Shown in pieces: positions 49,100 through 61,782 of a stretch of DNA of 64,000 nt. This DNA is from Morella rubra. Taxonomy: Eukaryota > Streptophyta > Magnoliopsida > Fagales > Myricaceae. Each line of letters opens with the position of its first letter. Within the stretch, counting starts at the first letter, position 1. The translations under genes and the position numbers were made by a program. The notes beneath the pieces were generated by a model, which saw only the letters and a list, made by a program, of their open reading frames with translations, was not told where the DNA came from and did no database searches. Where the stretch lies: NCBI GenBank assembly GCA_003952965.2, contig CM025852.1:17033668-17097667 (forward strand), written 5' to 3'.

Positions 49100-49450
49100 T
49101 ATGGGCTTTAGCTTGTGTAGATAAAAAATGACGAATGTGATTGTGCCATTGAGGATGCTGCCAAAAAGAATGGAATGCTGCTTCTTTCATTGGGTTGGAC
49201 AAGTTCCGCATGATGAACTACAACTTCTTCTTCGTACTTCTCAACCGGGACGGAAATGTCCACGTACTTCTCTTTTTCCCTATCTCCTGCTATCTTCTCC
49301 TTGGTCTTGTCCTTCAGTCCCTTCTTTTCCTTCTTTTGCTTTCTTTTCTTCTGTTTCACCTTCCTCTTCATCGCTAGAAGAGCTAGAGTTGTTGTCTGAT
49401 CGGTGGAGCTTTTCCAAGAGACTAGTGTGTTTCGACTTTATCAAGCCCGA
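49100..49450 (-). pseudogene. Captured dehydrin fragment with S- and K-segments
   Basis: On the minus strand one frame near 49420-49370 reads SLLEKLHRSDNNSSSSSDEE, the acidic dehydrin S-segment. In the adjacent frame (the open frame from 49371) follow KKEKKGLKDKTKEKIAGDRE, a K-segment-like helix, then VPVEKYEEEVVVHHAE. The order S then K is that of acidic SKn dehydrins (ERD10/COR47 type), which bind membranes during drought and cold. A frameshift separates the two motifs and no intact start is seen, so this is a captured, non-functional copy. Confidence 0.75.
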
Positions 49451-49575
49451 GACTCAGAGACTGTATAGCTTCGTTTGCCGGAGAGGAAAAGCAGAAAAAG
49501 AAAGATAGTTAATGAGAGATATGGCGAGTGCATGTGTTGGACCGAAAGTCAAACAAAGTGGAGAATAATGAGTTC

Positions 49576-49616
<41 letters not shown>

Positions 49617-50156
49617 AATAATGGGGTAAGTGTTGGAAGGAATCTTTCGCAAATGTAAGGAGGGTAAAACGGAAAGAAAAAATTTAAGTGGCTCACGTGA
49701 ACGGCACATGTGTTTATTACCATTAGTATTAACGGAGAAATGGGCTTTGGGGTGGTAATCGACGGAAATCAAAAGTTTGTAGGCTCAATGTCACGAAATT
49801 AAGACAATGGGGTGCAAAGTGTCAGGCACCCCATAGTTTAGGAGTGCAAAGTGTAATTTCCCCAAGAAATAAATTAAAAGTAAATAGATTAAGGAATAGA
49901 GTTTCAATATTTTTTTTAAAATCATTACTTTTTATTTATATATCATTTTTATTTTTAATGAATTTTTTGATATTTTTAGTAATTTTGTCTTGGAGGGGCA
50001 TTTAAGTCATTTTACATGTAGTTTAACAGCTAAATCAAACGGAATGTGAGGATTGATTATTTTTGAAACATATGGGGCAAAATAAAATATTTTGAAACTT
50101 GATGGGGGCTTATTTATGTTGCCTATAAATATAGTGCGTACTATAATGTTCCCCTT

Positions 50157-51155
50157 TTTTACTAAGTTACACTTATTAACACTTTGTCAATGATGTAAGA
50201 CTTGTAAGAAGCATGCTCTAAAAATCATTATTCTAGATAATTGTTTATTTAAATATCACATGTTATACGGTTATTATTGAGTGACATTGTAGAAAAGTTA
50301 TACCAATGATTAATGAATCAAAGGTGACTTTTCGGTTTTTTGTTCACTTGATACTTGTTTTAGACCAATGTACATATTTATGTACAATAGGTCTATGTTC
50401 GTTATGCCTCTATTAAATAGGATGATGTACTTAGTCCTTGAAGCAAATGAGTGGGTACACTGTAAGAGTACATGCACTGAACGAGATCAAATATGGATAC
50501 CTTCTTAAAGTGATCATTGATGTTGAGAAGGTATTCAGCACAATTTGTTTATGATATCCTTAGACATGAGAGGTTTATGCAGGTTTGTTTATTGTATACT
50601 TATACTCTGACCGAGTCATTTGGTGATGATCTTTCTAGGTCAAAGATTTCAGAAAACGTTGGGTTTTGTGCATATGAATGAGTTTGTATAAATGTTCAAT
50701 AAGGAATCCACCAGTCTCTTTCGTGAGATAGTATATTCAAGTATATCTGTATAGAATTGGACTCGAGAAAAATAAATCTCTAGCTAGAGGAATTTTGTAA
50801 AAATATTTTTCGAAATTAATATATAATATATATCTATTTGTGAAATTGTTTTGGAAACAATTTGAGAGTCCAACGGGTTACAAATTATAAAATTAAGAAT
50901 TATATGAGCTATGGATTTTATCAATGATAATATTTCGATCCTATTAGCTCATATAAAATATATAGTATGGTGTACGGATAAATAAACGAATATAATTGTT
51001 AGCAAAAGGGATTTTACAAATCAATCTCAAATTCTCGGGGATGAATTGTAATATGTTGATGGACATGATTACAATTAGTAGAAGCCTGAAATTCAAAATA
51101 AAAGAATATAAGGGAGTTAATGGAAAAAGAGTTTTTCTATGTGATCCTATAGCTG
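50157..51155. other. AT-rich stretch before the gap
   Basis: There is no gene. Words such as GGAATCCACCAGTCTCTTTC and GTACATGCACTGAACGAGATC suggest decayed LTR-retrotransposon DNA, but no border or coding domain is visible. It ends at the run of N. Confidence 0.4.
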
Positions 51156-51254
51156 NNNNNNNNNNNNNNNNNNNNNNNNNNNNNNNNNNNNNNNNNNNNN
51201 NNNNNNNNNNNNNNNNNNNNNNNNNNNNNNNNNNNNNNNNNNNNNNNNNNNNNN
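51156..51254. other. Assembly gap (about 100 N)
   Basis: A run of about 100 N is a standard scaffold gap of unknown true size. Sequence on its right begins in the middle of BASS1 intron 1, as at 33951, so the contig on the right starts inside a locus already present on the left. Confidence 0.98.
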
Positions 51255-52659
51255 CATACCACTGCTCTTGATGGTTCCGCAGATGACCACTTTACTAATG
51301 CTGACAGATTGCCTAACATATGTCCAGAATTGTTCCCATTTTTATTAGATGTTCCCTTTTCTTTGTGTAACCCCCTTGTTTGTTTTGTATATTCATAGCA
51401 TCAATACAAGTTACCATTCAACCCAAAAAAACAAAAAACTTCTGTATCACCTGCCATATTATATCAACTCAATCATGAGTATGCAATTAACCCAACTAAT
51501 GGTAATTTTCACAAAGATTTCAAGTTCATTCCCTTCACTTCATCATACATTAATTTCTAATCATGAGTTTCGCTTACATTTACTCTACTATATTATCGAT
51601 TAACCATATTGGCTAATTCTGTACAAATTCACATAAAACTAGCAAAAAGTACCTTTAAAAATATGAAAGATAAACCTTAAATATTATTTTACCCAAGAGA
51701 GATACACTCTAATGGACTCGGGTGCAAGCGAAATTTATGGGAAATGTGCCAAACTTAGTAAAAGACCATGAATACATCCGACATGTCAGTTAAAAACCCA
51801 GGAATAGACGAAAACGGAAATTAAACAAGCCTAGGGAAGAGGAGAAAAATTAATTACACTAACAATACCAGCCACGAATGGAGTCAGAAACCGTCACTGT
51901 AGATATTATTAGAAGCAGCAACTGCCCAATTTTGAAGATCAAATTCTTAGAATCCCCCTTGGCAAATGCAAGATATTCAAGAAACCTTTCAGAACACAAA
52001 CACAAGATGTCGCGTAACAACGATGAATAGTTTCTTATATCAGGTCTACATATTTTTAGTAGATATTCGCCATCTCCTTGGACCACCTCAACTCCAACTC
52101 CAACAAGTGATGAAATACTCTAGCCTCATGCCCAGCTAGAAAACACTCGAGTGCAACTGTAAGTTCAACTTTACTTTAGGTTTTAATGCTGATAATAGAA
52201 TGATATTTGAGAGCTCAAATGGTTACATGCCAAATTAAGAATTTCACAAAGATATTTTGCAACGCTAAGATTTAGAGGTCAATGGAATGAGAATCATTTT
52301 AAAACATTGGATAAAGCAGGGTACAAGGGTCAGAGACTCATACAATACGACACTTTAAAAGTGTGGGTTAGCGACAGCTTGCTGAATAACTACCCATACA
52401 TTCTTATTGTCTGATTTACGCAATATCGAGAATTAACATAGTCAAGCATTTTGATATTCTTCTTATGTCTATGTAATTACAGAATCTTTATAGATCTTAT
52501 CTTCCTCTTATCACCTTTCAACTTAGTGCTCTCTCGTTCGTACAGTTTAAGACCTCAACCCAGCTCATTTTCGGTGACATTGTCACATTGGAGACGGAAT
52601 ACACTCATGCAACAGCATTCGGGAAGGAAAAAAAAAACGAATGAGATCAGAAAGCTGAC

Positions 52660-53265
52660 CGAATACTGTAGCACAAAGCCGCATAGTAATTCCTTGGGCA
52701 TAGCCAGGGCGCCGCGAAGATCGTCTAGAGTAAGCGTCATACCCATACCAAGCATGGTCAAGGTTATGCCAAGAACGGTCCACTTGGGTTTGACCCAACT
52801 GTAGGAGCTCGGCTTGATGAGCCCCAATAGGCACCCCAGTGCTACCCATATGGGAAATGCAGTGGATACAGCTTCCGCAATGAACTGAACCCAATCGCGA
52901 AAACTCCAGGCGCGATCGGTGTTACAGTTGTTCGATGAAATTCCGCAACGAAGTCGAGGCAGACGTGAGTTTGGCACATCGATGATTCCTGTATGTGGTA
53001 TTAGAGAGGTAGATGTGGTCCAAGTGGGTTTGTTTGTCAGAGGTAATGGTACTGATTGAAAATGAGGTCTAAGTGCAAGTCGAACGGAAGAAGAAGAACA
53101 ACAACAACAAAAAGCAGGCGAAGTGTAAGATTTTGTGGAACAGGGAACTGGTAAGCGTCGTGATTCAGCTCTTCTCACTGGAAAGGTCGAAGTGGTGCAT
53201 GCGTTTTCTTGAAATTTGAAGCTTCTTCCTCCGTGATGAGAGCATGAAAGTGAAGAAGACTGCAT
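52660..53265 (-). CDS. BASS1: BASS1 exon 1, intact (copy 2, partial gene)
   Basis: The 202-codon first exon of BASS1 is open from the Met at 53265 to the donor TATTCG|GTCAGC at 52660. It encodes the whole N-terminal transit-peptide region and the first two or three membrane helices, ending LCGFVLQYS. The base missing in copy 1 is present here (GGG at about 53143-53145). Downstream exons are lost in the gap. I take this as the correct reading of the gene's 5' end. The frame stays open past the donor to 52555, but that part is intron. Confidence 0.85.
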
Positions 53266-53864
53266 TCTCTCTCTCCCTCTGTCACTGAGCAGTTTCCACC
53301 GAGTAGAGTGAGTCGCGACTGACTACGCCGTTCGAAGCATGTGCTATGAACCAAGAAGTGCAGTATGAAAAATAGGAGGCGCGTTTCAAACGAACCTTAA
53401 AATGATGTTTGGATCCATCATCCAATTGGTGATGTTTTTAACCAATATTTTTGAAGTTGCCAGCTTAACCCCTGTGGTGTCTGAAATGGTACACGCTAGG
53501 CAAAATAATCAATAATGAGAGCCTCATGACGCCAACTACAGTAAATTTCGAGATCCGATCTAATCTTATATATATTTTGCATCTATTTAATTCGGCATTG
53601 GTCTTTCCCCTTTCTTTTTCTTTCTTTTTTTATTTTATTTTTATGGCCTCATTTTTTTTCTCCTCTGCTTTAAATGGCATGGGAACCAAACCTCCAGTTA
53701 CTTCAGATTAAGTTCATCGTCCACTTCATCTCCATTGCAGCTACATCAGCAGTAGTTTCCATGCCTCTTCCAAAGCTTGATAGTGCATTTATCACAACCG
53801 AAGCCCATAGGCATGTTCAAGTTTCATGATCATTGCATCTCACCATCAGTCATCTTATCTCACG

Positions 53865-54520
53865 ATTAATTGACAGTTTTCATGCCTGTATTTTGCAGAG
53901 GTTCTCTGCTTGTGGAACCCCAGACAAACTGCTGTGGATACCTCCATGCCAGACTATTGCATGTTCACATTTCTCCTCCAAAACACTTGGCGTGAAACCA
54001 ACCATTGACAGAAGCCTCAAGGAGACAAGGACTCGTCGGAGTTCTTTGCTAATGGAAGAAGGGATCTCACACCTAAGTTGAGGAGTCAATTTTCTTTCCA
54101 AAGCGATGGTTGGGTTGGGGATTCGTACAACTTGTGACACCAATAATCCTTTGATTGCTAAATTGAGCTGGTTAGTGCATAAGCTGCCTGACGGTATCTG
54201 GGTTCAAGATTTGAAAGGACAATATACTGGCAACCAACCCCTGCTACAAGCTCCTACAGTGCAGTCACGTTCATGTCTGTGGAAGGTGATTAAAGATAAA
54301 CAAATATGTACTACCATGTGGTTTGCGCTCCAGAGGGCAGAAACATTATATCAGGGATCAGCCATAGGTGCCTCAAGCACAGCAATTGAAACCCAGCCGC
54401 AGAATGGTATGCAGTATGCCACAAAATTTAGGAGCTGGTACGGATGCAATAAATGAAGAGAGTATACAACGCAATGCAGAATTGATTACAGAGTGGTTAA
54501 ACACCTTTTCTGGTAGTGCT
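53865..54520 (+). pseudogene. LINE reverse-transcriptase-derived fragment, copy 2
   Basis: It corresponds to 36560-37215 in the first copy; the translated frame from 54106 has the same residues. It carries no independent information. Confidence 0.45.
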
Positions 54521-57500
54521 CCTCAACTGTGGATAGACTTTTAGGTGCGAAGCAAGCAAGATAGATGATGGCATTAAGCTTCAAATCAACCGAAGAAACA
54601 GCAGCTGGGTATCCGAGACATATTCACCGAATTTGAAAGGCCATTGTTTTGGGTTCAATTTGGACAGAGTTAACTCCTGGAAGGAGGTTTGAAGTTTAAT
54701 TTCAATGTTACAATTCAGTCGCACTACTCTGTTATTTCCGTTTCTTGCAAAGATTACAGTGCAGCTCCCCCTGCCAGATAAGCTAGGAGTAAATTAACTC
54801 CATTGATCCCCGCTTTGGAGAGGAAAGTGCAACAACTTTAGTGGTGCGCAAGCCAGTCAGATGAGCCACAAAATTGTACAATGAAGTGCAGCATCACAAT
54901 GCGGAAACAAGTTGGGCAATTCAGGACTTCGTACTACCAGGTGAAACTATCACCAAAAGAGAGTCGCATCAAAAGGGTGAATCATGCAGCACCGATCAAA
55001 ACGTATTTATAGCATTGATATCAAAATGCTGAATTGCATCTCAGGAAACTAAGTTATATAGACCTGGTAGTCTTTTGTCTGGGTGAGCCATTAACTTGGT
55101 GAAGCAGCTGGTATAAAGGCCAGGGGAGCACTGGCAAGGGAGAGAACAGTCCAGGTTTGTTGCTTGTGCCACGGTACAGGACAATCTGAAAATAGAACTC
55201 ACTTGTTTGTAGGATGATCAACAGGTATACAAGTAGAATCATGCATCAGAGTGAACAAACCAAACATTCAGTAATAATTTCAGGTTTTTCCAAAAAAACA
55301 GAAAACAAGAGAAACAGAAGTCCATATTTCCTGTCAAAATGCTATTTGTAAGGAATCCATTCCCTAACCAAGTGAATTTGAACGTCTAATGGCTGTGAAA
55401 GTATTTCCACAGGCAGAATCTGAGATAATGCCTAGTTGAAACACTACTCACCTCAACTCTTCATCACAGATTGCATAAATTCATAATAATCCATATGGTA
55501 CAACTTGGTACGACCACTATTATATCAATATGGCAGTGGATTTTAAATGGTCCAGTAATGACATTCTTCTATTGCCATGTTGATCGGTAAACATCAAAAT
55601 CAACTGCAACAGTGCATTCAGCTCGTATAAACCTATAATGAGGAAAACAATCCCAAATATTATTTTGCGGGACGGGTCTTGATAGGGCAAGGTCAGGCTT
55701 TGTAGAAATTGGACTTTTTGTATTATTGACAGAAACTTTCACATGAATTTAGGAGAGAATGTAATATAGAACCCATCCATCCTTAGTTGTCTATTTTTCT
55801 GTTTTTCACTCAATTTCTTTGTTCTTTTAATGAGGACTTGTTTACTTATAAAAAAAAATTCATCATCTTTCAGAAATTCAAACCAAGGGGGTCAGACCAA
55901 TCATTGTTAGTCAGATCTAATTTTTAACTCTATCAGTTTTCATAGTGTGCAAGAAAAGTTGGATTACTGGACGAGAATTTATCAGCTAAACATACCACCT
56001 GCAGATCTGCCAAACAAGCAGCAAAAATTTTTTTCCATAAAAAACTACGACAGAAAAAGGTAACTTTAATCCAAATATGGCAGAACAAAAAGATAGGATA
56101 AAATAACCTCGTACATACACATTCCTCATAATGGATAGATGGCAGAAGGAGAATCTTGTAGAGACAGTGGGATGTAAACTGGAAAAATAACAAGTACGAA
56201 TGTCAAACATATATGACAGTTCAGACCAGGCAAGACAGATCATCCTATAAACATGAGGAAAATGAAATAAGGAGTACATTTCTCATTAAGAGCACGGCTC
56301 AAATGAGAATAGGATATTGAAAAGCACAAACTTATTATTGCCATTCAATTGAAAGGGGCAATTATGCACTAAGATATCAATAGCAGGTAAACCTACAACT
56401 AAATAATGCTTACTAAATATTATTTAATATGTCATCCATGTTCACAAAGACAACAAAACGTAGTCAAACGACTGCAGAACAAACAACAAGACCTCTACAT
56501 GAAACCAGTAGGCAGATAACGAGAAGCACACAGCATTGGATTTAACAAATTCTAGTCTTCACATAAGGAAAAGTTAAATGGACAAGTCTACATCACCATA
56601 GCTGCTTCATTGCTTCTTCACAAGGGGACAGATACTGACTATCAATTAACTAGCATACTTGTCAAAATAATCCCTACAAGAGTCATATACACTCTTGGAA
56701 CTATCAAAAAGGTTTTTTTTAAACATCCTGCAATATTTCATGAATCAAAACATTCAAGCTCAAGATTTCACAATTAGAAGCACTATTTTCAGCAAGCAGA
56801 CAACAAAAATGCTTATCTATATTCTTGTCGCAACAAATTGCTGACTCAGTCGGAGTAAATGTTGCTTGTGACTATTTAGATAAATATCATCACAAATGAC
56901 TCAGATTCAACAGCAATCAAATATCTTATCCTTGAAACTACTCTTTTATACGAAATGCCTCCAGATAGATCATTTCTTGCAGTTTAGGAGATTTGTTTGC
57001 TTTAGAGGCAATATCCATTCTTCACCATTCACTTCATTTTCAACCTAGCTGGTATTGGAATTACATCTCCATATTCCTTGCTCCTAATGTCGGTTAAAAA
57101 TAAATGCCAGAGAAACTTGCTGGCAAGAAGAGACAACCACAGTAAAAAGCTGTGGTGGGAGGAAAAAACAGTACTGCAAGCAGGACACTGTCAGTAAAAT
57201 CTACCCATCAAAACAGCAACCAAACATCAAAGCGCTCAGAATATTACATGAGGTGGAAGGTGTTGCCACCTAGGCCAAGGACTATTTTTTTATATCATCA
57301 AGATAGCTTCCTTAGCATAACAATCAATGAAATGGCACAAAACCCCCGTTATCATGATTGCAAGTAGTTCTTTACCAAATGCTAGTAACAAGAGGAATTA
57401 GCATCAACCTGCAATTCTGATTGTACACAAAGAGAGAGAGAGGGACAGGGAGAAAAAGTGGTATTTTCTGCGCTCACAACCAACAACAGGGCCAAATGAG

Positions 57501-57669
57501 AGGGAAAATAGAAAATTCTGAATAGTAAAGACCTACTTGACCAAGAAATCTGCACCTTTCTGCTGAACATGTCTTGTCAATGTAAGGATAACTCAAGCAA
57601 TGAATAAGCTTCACTTCTTCATTGGCTGCCATTCTTCAAGCAGGTATCGCATATTGACCGAAATCTATT

Positions 57670-58099
57670 TATCAAAAGTACACTTCTCCCCAACCCAAGC
57701 CCCACACACAACCTATAGAGCGGAAAACAAATTTCCAGAACAGAAGTGAAAGCTTGTATCATTTTGTCCCTGCCCCCGAAGTAAATGTCAGCATCTCTCA
57801 CACTTTAGTGCTGTTGCTTTTCAGGTTTAAACTTGCCTTCTAATGAAATGTATACTTCTCCCACACAACCTACAGAGCAGAAAACAAATTTCCAGAGCAG
57901 AAGTGAAAACTTGTATCATTTTGACCCTGCCCCTGGAGTAATATTGATCAAAAGTATCCTTCTCCCCAACCCAAGCCCCACACAACCTATAGAGCGGAAA
58001 ACAAATTTCCAGCGCAGAAGTGAAAGCTTCTATCATTTTTGTCCCTGCCCCTTAAGTAAATGTCAGCATCTATCGCACTTTAGTGCTGTTGCTTTTCAG
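57670..58099. repeat. Irregular three-copy tandem repeat, copy 2
   Basis: It corresponds to 40371-40800, with the same three units. The diverged fourth unit is at about 58630-58780. Confidence 0.85.
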
Positions 58100-58103
58100 A
58101 TTT

Positions 58104-58295
58104 AGGTGATGTTTGATTGTTAAAATTTTAGGGTGTTGGAGTTGGTAAAAAGTAAAGAGAGAAATGATTTGAATGAATTTTTTATTTTATTTGGAGTGAA
58201 AAGTGATGATTTGATGGGAGAGAATTTTAAGGAGTTATTTTGAGGAGTTATTTTATTGGGCCAAAATTTTGGCTCCCAAACGTCTCCTTAAACTT
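58104..58295. mobile_element. MITE candidate, copy 2
   Basis: It corresponds to 40805-40995 with two or three one-base differences (GATGGGAGAG for GATGGGGAGA and a shorter T run). Confidence 0.4.
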
Positions 58296-60231
58296 GCCAC
58301 CTAATACAAGTACCCGATATGGTGGCATATCATTCCTACTCATGGTGAGCCAAAAACTGAAGTCTCCCAGTTCAAAGGAAGAAGAAGAGGAAGAAAAGGG
58401 GGGGGGGGGGGGGGGCGCTTGTTGAGTCACAAGAGGAAGAGCACAACCAAAAAAACATTCATAGAGAAGACGGGGCTTTTCAGAACAAGAAATCCCTTAC
58501 TTGACCAAGAAACTCATTCTGCATCTCCGTTTTCAAACACGTCTAGACAACGAAAGGAACACAATTGGTAAAAAGCTCCATTTGATTCTTGGCTGCCAAT
58601 CTCCCAAACAATAACAGACGTTGACAGTAAACACACACTTCTGCCTACCCCAATTATATCCCCTCGCTCAAAACCTCTGGAAGTGAAAAGAAATTTTCCA
58701 TTGCATGAGTAAAAGCCGGTATCATTTTATCCCCCGTCCCCTAAGAGGTAAAAAGCCCGTATCTCTTTGACTTCACTAATGTTGGGTTAGAGATCCATCC
58801 TTGCAAGTGCTTGCAGTTCTACGACAATAACCAAATATGGCTGCATAGCACTTCTAGCCAGGGATGTGCCATAAACTGTAATATCAGTCCAAGAAAAAGA
58901 AGAGAGGGGGAGAGGGAAGAAGAAACCAAGGGGAAGAGAGGGTCTAGAACCTATTAAAAGAAGCCTCGTAGCCACACCAATAAACTAACCTACTTTCTAC
59001 AAACTTGACCCAAGTACTTGAAAGATCTTATCAGTTTTAACAACATACTCCTTGAAATGAAGAGGCATTTCCTAAACACAAATGTTGGTGTATCAAAACC
59101 ACGATTTTGATAACAGCTACTTCAGAATATAGACACAGCTGAAAAAGGAAACTCCATTAAAGGGCATGTTTTGAGGAAGAAATCACCGAGCTTTTTCTCA
59201 AACAAGCAACAGTCATTTTGAGGAAGTGAGTTTTCGGGTCTAACTTGCATAACCCAAGAAAAGAATTCAGAAACCCCAATTAGAATGTTTTTATCTTATG
59301 ACTATTGGCTATCTCTTTTGATTGCCTCCATTGAACTTTTAATGAGTCAACAAATACCATTCTGGAGTTTGATGTCAATTAATAAAACTAACAAAGCAGA
59401 ACAGGATCTCGTACAGCATAGCTATGTGAAAATGGTATATGCAAAGCAGCAAAAGCAGCACAGACAATGAGAATTACTTAACACTGTAGAGCACTGGCGA
59501 GTGTTAAACAAGTTTCTGATGGAGGATGCAATTGTTTTCATGTTTTGAAGTGTGACAATAGATCCATAACCTCCTTTTAGCCATATCATGATGACCACAG
59601 GGATTGATACAGGTTCCTAATCCCAGCTCCTAGAGACTTTAGAAGACCTTTGATACAATATGGAATAAGAAAACAAGGCTACTGGCTTCAGCATATCTAA
59701 AGTAGTATACCACAGAGCAAGTTTCCGAAAGTCGAGAGCATTCTCTGCCACAAATGACCTAGTTTTTTTTCCCTGTTCAAAGAAATATTCAAAAGAAGGA
59801 AGAATACACAACATACTACTCCCAAAAACATGTTACTCTTTTAAGGGCAGCACTTTGCAATGTAAGGATTTACTGCAAAACTTGGGACACATCCTTAAGG
59901 CAGATAACTGTCAACTACCTTATATCACCTGTGGTACATTGAATTTTACCCATCCGAAATATAAGAAAAATCACATTGACCGCATTAGAGACAAAGAACG
60001 AAGATGGAAATCTTTGCATTAAGTCACTGGAATAAACACAACATACTGCATCATCATGCTAATATGAATTGTCAACTTTTGGTACAATTCCAACAGAAGA
60101 AAACCAAATATACGGGCAACTATCCCAAATTTTTATCATGACAAAACACTTCCATTCCAGACCCAATTATCTAATAAGTCGCAGGCCACGGTACCAGTTA
60201 GAACGCAGCTAGGCGTAGCACTGAAAAAAGT

Positions 60232-61782
60232 CTATCTGTGCCCTTGAGTTCGTTGCATTTCATAGGCATTCCAGGAACCAGGACCAGGTCCATAATGGGG
60301 GTAATTTTCTGTAGCAGCCTGTACCTGCAAGTTACAAGGAAAGAACAACGTATCCAATCATTAGTCTGTAGACATACAAACAAAAGAGGCAGCTTATTCA
60401 TAGTCGTCTAATGATGATACTGAACCACACAGACAAACACTTAAACATTGTATAAAATAGGAAAAACTTACTGGATTTATGCCATAGCTAGCAGGATAAA
60501 CATTTCCAGCATAACCTGCCTCCAGATTGCCATAATTCACATTGTAGCCTGTCCCTGCATTGGGTAGAATCATACGGTGAAAAATAGAACGAGATACAAT
60601 ACATGAAATTGCAATGACTGGGTTAAATCAAGCTCTAAGGATAATATTAGCATCAAGTGATTATTGAATCAATTCAACTGTGGACATAAAGTGAGAGGAA
60701 GAACTTCACAATTAAACCCAGGGTGAAGCCAGCGGAAAACCAATTGAACCCAAACTAGCATAAGTTGACCCGTTAATTACTTACCAACACAAGTAACTCA
60801 TAAATCAATTAGTTGCAAAAATGAGTTTCATTTTATTTTTTATTTCAACATCCTCCGTCATGTGCCGACTCTTTCTTGTCCAGATAAACCTAAACACAAA
60901 ACAGTTACATACCTGGATTCCCAACAGCAGCAGCAGCACGAGCTCTCTTCTCTGCATTAGCAATCTCTGCACGAAGCTTCTCCAACTCTCGAGCCATTGA
61001 GAGCAGCTTCTTCTCCATCACTTGACCATGCTCATAATTCTCAGAATACCCTTTCTTTTCATACTCAATCGCGGCTCTAAATTCCAAAAAAGAACACAGA
61101 TCTTCAGAAATGAACAAAATCTTAATTGGAACATCGACTCAAAATCATACAAAAAAAGAATGGTGTAATATAGGTACTACTTTGCACGTTGCAACTCTTG
61201 CTTCATAGTCTCAACTTCTGCCCTTATAGCAGGAGCCTGTTGCAAATCTGCCGTAAGTCTAGCCAAATCTTGAGTCATCACTTGTACCTGACCTGTGAGC
61301 TCCTGCCTTGCAACACTAAGCTCTTTAATATCAGCATGAACTTGAATAAGCTCAGTGCGCATAGCATCAACCCCCCGAAGGTCAACCTCCAAATGAACAG
61401 ACTTCTCATACAACTCTCTCATCTGACCATCCTTCTCTGCCCGCAAGGAATCTGCAAAATGACCCGTTCTTTGCAACTCATACTGTGTAGCTTCCAGTTC
61501 CTGCTTAAGCGCGACATGGGTCGCAGCTAACCTCTGGTTATCAACTAAGAGTCCCTGAATTTCTTGGTACTGAGCATCAAGACCCTCCTGAATTATTGCA
61601 GGATGAGGAGGGAGCGGTCTGTGACCCATTCCAAACTGGGACTCTCTCATCTCTTCAAGTAGAGCTGGGTGGGGTATTGGCCCAAGGCTTCTACCAAATG
61701 GAACTTCACGGACTGCAGAGATTAGTCCAGCATGAGGAGCCCCTTTCATTGGAAGAGGCGGTCCACGATTTCTTCCAGACAT
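60232..61782 (-). CDS. FLXL1: FLX-like 1, coiled-coil protein (copy 2)
   Basis: Exons 61782-61181, 61076-60913, 60554-60472 and 60324-60232 correspond one to one with copy 1 at an offset of 17300. The open frames give the same residues, so the product is the same 313-residue protein. Introns and flanks are also the same. The lack of any silent substitution between the copies argues against an old paralogue. Treat this as the same gene until copy number is shown. Confidence 0.9.

Larger units (their letters stand above)
48132..49863 (-). mobile_element. Pack-MULE-like element carrying dehydrin gene pieces
   Basis: AAGAAATAA at 48123-48131 and 49864-49872 is a perfect 9 bp target duplication. 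The ends are GGGGAAATTACACTTTGCAC and its complement. Terminal inverted repeats are about 204 bp each (48132-48335 and 49660-49863), with good identity (CATTTCTCCGTTAATACT, GTGAGCCACTTAAATTTTT). A 9 bp duplication with long terminal repeats starting GGG is diagnostic of Mutator-like elements. There is no MURA transposase. The 1.3 kb interior holds dehydrin-like coding pieces on the minus strand, the first abutting the left repeat, plus a (GA)n tract at 49577-49611. It is nested in the outer MITE. Confidence 0.88.
47909..50154. mobile_element. Outer inverted-repeat element (MITE), interrupted by a nested element
   Basis: The left arm, 47909 to about 48090, and the right arm, about 49975-50154, are inverted copies. 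Paired words are ACTGCATATTTATA / TATAAATATAGTGCG, CAAAATATTTTATTA / AATAAAATATTTTG and CGTTTGATTTAGCTGTTAA / TTAACAGCTAAATCAAACG. Without the nested insert at 48132-49872 it would be only about 0.5 kb, so it is a MITE-sized element. The outer target duplication is not clear (TTTTTATAA against TTTTTTACT). Confidence 0.75.
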
